Assembly: GCA_019648995.1 (NCBI GenBank)
Contig: BLXT01000430.1
Span: 1,257,274-1,281,353 of the forward strand
Direction of reading: 5' to 3'
DNA: 24,080 nt
Source: Plakobranchus ocellatus
Taxonomy: Eukaryota; Mollusca; Gastropoda; Plakobranchidae
Shown here: positions 21,401 to 24,080 of the stretch, one piece after another
Layout of the letters: every line of letters starts with the position of its first letter
Numbering within the stretch: the stretch's first letter is position 1
Made by a program: the position numbers and the translations under genes
Notes under the pieces: generated by a model
The model's input: the letters and a program-made list of their open reading frames with translations, nothing else
Told to the model about the DNA's origin: nothing
The model's database searches: none

Positions 21401-23185
21401 ACACAAACAGTGTTGAAGGCCGATTTAATCGGCTATACATGTATTCCTAATTTTCCCGATTTTGTGGTGTGAAAAAAAATTGATATTCTCTTTTGAAATG
21501 AATATCCCCATCCTCATGAAATGTACAAGGTTTTATGTTATTGTGGCATTTATAGGTTTAATCAGGTGTATTGTGGCTCAATGAAATCCTTAGAGTGAAA
21601 AAAATCAGACAAAATCACATTGAAGTATGTGAATCAAGTCCTGCCCTCACCCATTGCTGTAAGACAGCCCCACTATCAGCCTCTGCATATTCCCAGGCCT
21701 GGAGATACTGGTCTAGACCCTCCGGCACACCAGGTGTGGAGGTTTCAGCCAACAGAGCCCGCACCCATGGTCCCATCTCATCAATAGACAGAGCCTTAGG
21801 AAGAAAAAATCATAAAGAAAGCAATTAAAGGATCAGCATTCAGTTTCAGTTTGGAATGAACAACAGTAAAGAAGACTGGATCCACAAAATAATTAAAGGC
21901 TTCTTTATCAAGACATGATCCCTAATTAACAGTTATAAATTTTGAGATTACTTGATAAATTATCGGGACACAAACTGTAAATGTATTTTTTTTATGATGA
22001 AACAGAAATAAAGTACCACATACTTTACCTAAATGGATTCATTTGAACAAACATTCTGTATACAACAACATTGCTTTTCGGTTCTAATTGCTTCCCTTTT
22101 TTTTTGACATCATGATTTATTTGTAGGCCTAATTTCATTGGTATATTATCTTTTTTAGTTTTAAGTTGATATGAACTGTAATGCATTTTGAGATGGACAA
22201 GAGAGGACACTCCTCTTCTTCTGGCATGTAAACTAAACATTATTTTACTGGCTTCAATGGTTATTCTTCCTTCCACTCAAAACAACATGCATTAGAGAAA
22301 ACTCCGTTCAAGATTTCTATTTTTCCATTTGACTTTTTTCCTTTCTCTCCTAAATAAAAAATAAAACAAAACATGGGACCAGCTAACAAGTTCTGAGGTT
22401 AACACAACTTGTCCATAACCGAGAGATCCTCTCTTATCAGGTTATCATTCTGAACCAAAATATATGGCGCCACCTAGCCTGTAGCCTGTTGAGATCACCA
22501 ATGTAATTCACATGCTTTACAAGCAAGATGCAACGAAACTTCTGCCATGAATCCTAGACCTAACAATGGCTTCTGGGGTATCCAGCATGGTTTTTTTCTT
22601 TCCCCCACACCACACACCGCCACGCATACACATCAGCTCCAGTTCCACCGTGAATCCAAACCTTTTCACCACACACCACCATACATACATATCAGCCTCT
22701 GTTCCACCATGAACCCAAACCTTTTCACCACACACTGCCATACATACACATCAGCCTCTATTCCACCATGAACCAAACATTTTCACCACACACCACCATA
22801 CATACACATCAGCCTCTGTTCCACCATGAACCCAAACCTTTTCACCACACACTGCCATACATACACATCAGCCTCTATTCCACCATGAACCAAACATTTT
22901 CACCACCAACCTCCACTGTGATCCTCTCCTTCCCCTCCTCCTGTAGCATAAGTCCGAGCTCACTGCCCGTCTCCTTCACGGCGCGCTTTAGAATGCACGG
23001 CCTCAGCAAAAAACTGAGCTCGCAGGTGCCCCAGCAGACGCCACTGAGACTCGGACCTTGAACTTTTAACCCTTTCAGGGATCTCGACTTTTTCTGATGG
23101 TAACACTCAAAAGCATTGGTTCGGATGACGCACCACCGCCGCCCCCAGCGCCGCCTGTTGAAGCTGCTGAACACAGACAAATACC
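15157..23185 (-). CDS. AFAP1: AFAP1-like actin filament-associated adaptor, 5'-partial (gene level)
   Basis: Minus-strand exons at 22911-23185, 21651-21794, 18415-20125, (17940-17999, uncertain), 16926-17058, 15996-16119 and 15157-15402 join in phase to an open frame of about 876 residues (896 with the uncertain exon). AFAP1 proteins cross-link actin filaments and act as Src-binding adaptors through two PH domains, SH2/SH3-binding motifs and a C-terminal coiled coil. Here the second PH domain is clear: YLSVFSSFNRRRWGRRWCVI matches the GYLNVLS...RWRERWC start of AFAP1 PH2, and ITVE-ALSIDEMGPWVRALLAET matches its EDMGRWIGILLAET end. Tyrosine motifs YEDP, YATL and YYEPV in the large exon and the coiled coil near the end fit the family. 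The Ser-rich middle is much longer than I recall in vertebrate AFAP1, whose full length is about 730 residues. PH1 and the N-terminus lie beyond the right edge. Family assignment is from remembered sequence, not a search; AFAP1L1 or AFAP1L2 co-orthology is equally possible. Confidence 0.75.
15218..15308. repeat. Coding minisatellite, 36-bp unit
   Basis: GACTGGGAGAGTTGGCTAGG followed by CTGACTGGGCTGGCTG occurs twice in succession with a 36-bp period, flanked by partial copies. On the minus strand it encodes 12-residue units of the type SQPSQPSQLSQS. Because 36 is a multiple of three, changes in copy number keep the frame. Confidence 0.85.
15403..15995 (-). other. Last intron of the AFAP1-like gene
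   Basis: About 590 bp of AT-rich DNA. A 61-codon minus-strand frame at 15669-15854 has no signature. Nothing else seen. Confidence 0.7.
15996..16119 (-). CDS. AFAP1: AFAP1-like gene, coiled-coil exon
   Basis: One base and 41 codons, between acceptor TTAATTTAG and donor CAG|GTGAGT-like sequence. It encodes MAVHDKRQRVSSDEERLACE, then KEMAALEKLGEHTETDIRTL and Q, a long amphipathic helix that continues the previous exon. It ends in phase 0. The ATG at its start is internal to the gene, since the frame is open across the junction. Confidence 0.85.
16120..16925 (-). other. Intron of the AFAP1-like gene with a T23 run
   Basis: AT-rich, with a 23-T homopolymer at 16344-16366. No exon or element recognised. 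Confidence 0.7.
16926..17058 (-). CDS. AFAP1: AFAP1-like gene, exon starting the C-terminal coiled coil
   Basis: Two bases, 43 codons, two bases. The acceptor TGTAAACCAG follows a pyrimidine-containing tract; the donor AAAAG|GTTCTG is weak at its intron side. It encodes MPISPCTNLVSSLLSDSA and then MQQAMDKLKNKQAQIRRK. The second part has the charged heptad character of the family's KEEELLKRKEALRNRLAQL region. Its phase fits both the large exon and the 60-nt candidate exon (both end in G), and the AG end plus A of the next exon makes Arg. Confidence 0.82.
17059..17939 (-). other. Intron of the AFAP1-like gene
   Basis: The plus strand between about 17460 and 17900 is unusually AG-rich with broken basic reading frames (KRRTLSESFK, KRTQWRQNFKRKWQ). 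It may be a decayed element, but no motif supports this. The rest is plain AT-rich DNA. Confidence 0.5.
17940..17999 (-). CDS. AFAP1: Possible 60-nt coiled-coil cassette exon, odd acceptor
   Basis: Minus-strand GC, 19 codons, G, followed by the excellent donor GTTG|GTAAGT. The codons read REKLKLKQEGKKLQLEEKV, a highly charged helix of coiled-coil type like that expected near the C-terminus of AFAP1. Starting at 17999 it is phase-symmetric (1-1) and drops in frame between E-N-G of the large exon and G-L-M-M of the next. The difficulty is the acceptor: the bases before 17999 read AAATG, not AG. The nearest AG acceptor (exon start 17995) keeps this frame only after a phase-2 exon, which the upstream donor does not provide. 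Either a rare acceptor, a base error or change, or a dead or alternative exon. Confidence 0.45.
18000..18414 (-). other. Intron left of the large exon
   Basis: Contains A/T runs and a plus-strand open frame with no family signature. Nothing supported. Confidence 0.6.
18415..20125 (-). CDS. AFAP1: AFAP1-like gene, large Ser/Thr/Asp-rich exon
   Basis: 570 codons plus one base, between acceptor CAATTAACAG and donor AACG|GTATGT. It has no stop, although most of it is low-complexity Ser, Thr, Asp, Asn and Glu with no folded domain, so it is probably a disordered linker between PH2 and the coiled coil. Candidate phosphotyrosine or SH2-docking sites stand out: HEYEDP (exon residue 13), GGYATL (about 151), DEYSLVI (about 319) and ESYYEPV (about 432). 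Clusters such as SDSDSGCE and SSEEEDN look like acidic kinase (CK2-type) sites. In AFAP1 the equivalent linker carries Src-regulated sites and is much shorter. The nested 547-residue Met-start frame at 19972 is only part of this exon; the frame is open back to the acceptor. Confidence 0.88.
20900..21420 (+). pseudogene. Second decayed LINE ORF2 C-terminal fragment, interrupted
   Basis: Plus-strand MMRISWTEK and ELKEANLERTL match the RISWTEK region of the relic at 4590-5275. After an interruption the frame resumes with IRWRLLQFL, KGLEHLEIS, then NRGRQE and NGNGSSDSLVRLTENRYA, the C-terminal end of the same ORF2 type. The catalytic YADD box is absent, so this copy is more strongly truncated. 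Both copies share the DNA word ATAAGATGGAGGC. Stops and frameshifts make it non-functional. Confidence 0.8.
21060..21190 (+). mobile_element. Unclassified repeat fragment inserted in the LINE relic
   Basis: Lies between the ELKEANLERTL and IRWRLLQFL parts of the LINE frame, where the first copy has no such sequence. Its translation, SQALHQARVSVKGINSLTK then CRCEGGFTIHRPP, resembles short repeat-derived proteins I recall from gastropod gene models, but I cannot name the element. The ends are approximate and no inverted repeats or target duplication are evident. Confidence 0.4.
21651..21794 (-). CDS. AFAP1: AFAP1-like gene, exon with end of PH2 domain
   Basis: Exactly 48 codons, phase 0 at both ends, between a strong acceptor TTTTTTCTTCCTAAG and donor TGG|GTGAGG. 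ALSIDEMGPWVRALLAET is the C-terminal PH helix with its conserved Trp and aligns with SSEDMGRWIGILLAET of vertebrate AFAP1. STPGVPEGLDQYLQAWEYAE follows. Because phase and motif both continue ITVE from the previous exon, the join is firm. Confidence 0.87.
21795..22594 (-). other. Intron of the AFAP1-like gene, left of the minisatellite
   Basis: AT-rich sequence with no exon in a compatible phase. A minus-strand frame of 83 codons at 22025-22276 has no domain signature and is not supported. Confidence 0.6.
22595..22908. repeat. Minisatellite, 59+58-bp alternating units (117-bp dimer)
   Basis: The word TTTTCACCACACA or its equivalent begins units at 22663, 22722, 22780, 22839 and 22897, giving spacings of 59, 58, 59 and 58. 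Units at 22722 and 22839 look identical, and units at 22663 and 22780 differ at one base, so the true repeat is a 117-bp dimer. A more diverged unit lies to the left (about 22595-22662). The array ends at the splice donor of the PH exon, and the first intron bases belong to its last partial unit. Confidence 0.92.
22911..23185 (-). CDS. AFAP1: AFAP1-like gene, exon with first part of PH2 domain
   Basis: Two bases plus 91 codons, between acceptor TTCCCTCCAG and donor GAG|GTTGGT. The leading GG completes a Gly codon if the previous exon ends in G, giving the family's G-Y-L start. RRRWGRRWCVIRTNAFECYH is the PH strand 1-3 region with the conserved W-C pair. ELSFLLRPCILKRAVKE and LMLQEEGKERITVE correspond to later strands. 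Between them are about 18-20 extra residues (KKSRSLKGLKVQGPSLSGV) compared with AFAP1 as I recall it. Local GC is far higher than in the flanking introns. The donor abuts a minisatellite. Confidence 0.8.
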
Positions 23186-23535
23186 CTGGAGGGAAAGAAA
23201 GCGGAAGATGAGGTAGAGGATAGACAGACAGCCATTTTACTTTTCCAACTGGAGGAAAAATACTATGCTGCCCGTTTAATTTGAAGTGTCCGGAGAAAAA
23301 TAGTACGGTAACGCAATTCCATTTATCAAGTCACACTATTACATCGAGTCAACTTGACCAAAAATCAAAGGGAGGTATTTTAAATCGGCAGTAATGAATC
23401 ACAGCACAGTATTTGTCTATCTCTAATACCTTTTGTACCGACACTGTTTTGCCTTGGATCTAATACTGTCAAGAGAACGAAATTGCTTAAGATATGGGCA
23501 CCTGTAAACTATAATCGATAACCATGGTACTCCTT

Positions 23536-23745
23536 TAAAATATCCCCGCTACCGATACCTTCGCCTGAAGGAGGCCTGAAAGCCTGAGATCACCTCTTTC
23601 TGAGGGCCATATACACGAAAACCAAACCTTCAAATCACAACCCATCTCCCTTAGCCCCTCGTATCCAGCCTCAATCGCATCCTTCCCGTCCCAATCTACT
23701 TGCGCCAGACTAGGCTTAAGCTGGTCAATTTGGCTCCCATTTCAT
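23536..23745 (-). mobile_element. Fragment of an unclassified gastropod-type repeat
   Basis: A GC-richer block in AT-rich DNA with a minus-strand open stretch of about 67 codons containing LAQVDWDGKDAIEAGYEGL and IWPSERGDLRLSG. I recall very similar strings in spurious repeat-derived gene models from sea slugs and other gastropods, often ending in GPPSGQG-like residues, which the present DNA would give in a shifted frame. It is therefore more likely a dispersed repeat than an exon, although AAG|GTATCG near 23550 resembles a donor. Confidence 0.4.
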
Positions 23746-23994
23746 GTTCAAATTATACGAGTGGCTTTCTGAAAATTCGAAATAACGATTTTTAAAAAAT
23801 TATTTTTTGAAGCAGAAAAAGAGGGAATTCCATTATTGGAATGCACCCCATTTATATGAAAATCGAAATTTATCTGAATTTGACAGCAAATTAAGGTATA
23901 ACTATAAGGTTTTATGATACTTGAGACATAAATTACATTACAAAAAACAAAACAAAACAAAACAAAAGACAAAAAGATGTGTTTGCGTTTATTA

Positions 23995-24035
23995 AGAGAG
24001 AGGGAGAAAGAGGTTGCAAGAGAGCGAGTGAGAGA

Positions 24036-24080
<45 letters not shown>
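23995..24080. repeat. GA-rich tract ending in (GA)n, cut by the window edge
   Basis: Purine-rich interrupted GA from about 23995 becomes perfect GA from 24043 to the last base. Full length is unknown. Confidence 0.93.

Larger units (their letters stand above)
20126..21650 (-). other. Intron of the AFAP1-like gene containing LINE relic
   Basis: The right part (about 20900-21420) holds the LINE fragment described separately, in the opposite orientation to the gene. The left part (20126-20890) is AT-rich with no exon in phase 0. Confidence 0.7.
23186..24080 (-). other. Intron of the AFAP1-like gene reaching the right edge
   Basis: No PH1 or other family exon is visible. It contains the repeat fragment at 23536-23745, a short (CAAAA)n stretch near 23943-23966 and the terminal GA tract. 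The previous exon should end in phase 1 with G. Confidence 0.6.

Noticed and set aside
22547..23061. Plus- and minus-strand open frames over the minisatellite
   Set aside because: The repeat has a dimer length divisible by three, so frames stay open. The only supported coding part is the PH exon right of 22911.
1..24080. CRISPR array, operon, prophage or other prokaryotic system
   Set aside because: There are no spaced direct repeats or clustered long frames; introns, microsatellites and LINE relics show nuclear eukaryotic DNA.

Overview
The window is eukaryotic nuclear DNA, most likely from a gastropod mollusc and perhaps a heterobranch. It is AT-rich, with many homopolymer and microsatellite tracts, short exons bounded by GT/AG signals, large introns and decayed transposable elements. 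The gastropod guess rests on general look (TCTAGATCTAGATC-type words, TAGGCCTA words) and on repeat fragments that I recall from gastropod gene models. It has not been tested by a search.

Two protein-coding genes are supported, both on the minus strand and both running off an edge. (1) At 1261-5588 are five exons of an ankyrin-repeat protein, with matching splice phases. The likely start codon is at 5577, and the 3' part lies beyond the left edge. (2) At 15157-23185 are the last six or seven exons of an AFAP1-like (actin filament-associated protein) adaptor. They encode the second PH domain split over two exons, one very large Ser/Thr/Asp-rich exon of 570 codons carrying candidate SH2-binding tyrosines, a C-terminal coiled coil, and a tail of Ser-Gln-Pro repeats followed by a basic patch. 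The first PH domain and the N-terminus lie beyond the right edge.

Between the genes, 5.6-15.1 kb has no convincing coding sequence. It holds a 249-bp TTAA-flanked MITE-like element with 18-bp terminal inverted repeats (14142-14390), a 79-bp tandem duplication (8344-8490), possible noncoding splice sites, and an N/poly-C assembly scar. Relics of a non-LTR (LINE) reverse transcriptase lie antisense in introns of both genes (about 4590-5275 and 20900-21420). The second relic is interrupted by another repeat.

The points most worth a second look are a 60-nt coiled-coil exon (17940-17999) whose reading frame fits perfectly but whose acceptor is not AG, a two-tier minisatellite (117-bp dimer of 59+58) that begins at the splice donor of the PH exon, an apparent insertion of about 18-20 residues inside the PH domain, and the piggyBac-like MITE with repeated hairpins. 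I see no CRISPR array, operon or prokaryotic system, and no sign of a wholly new molecular system.
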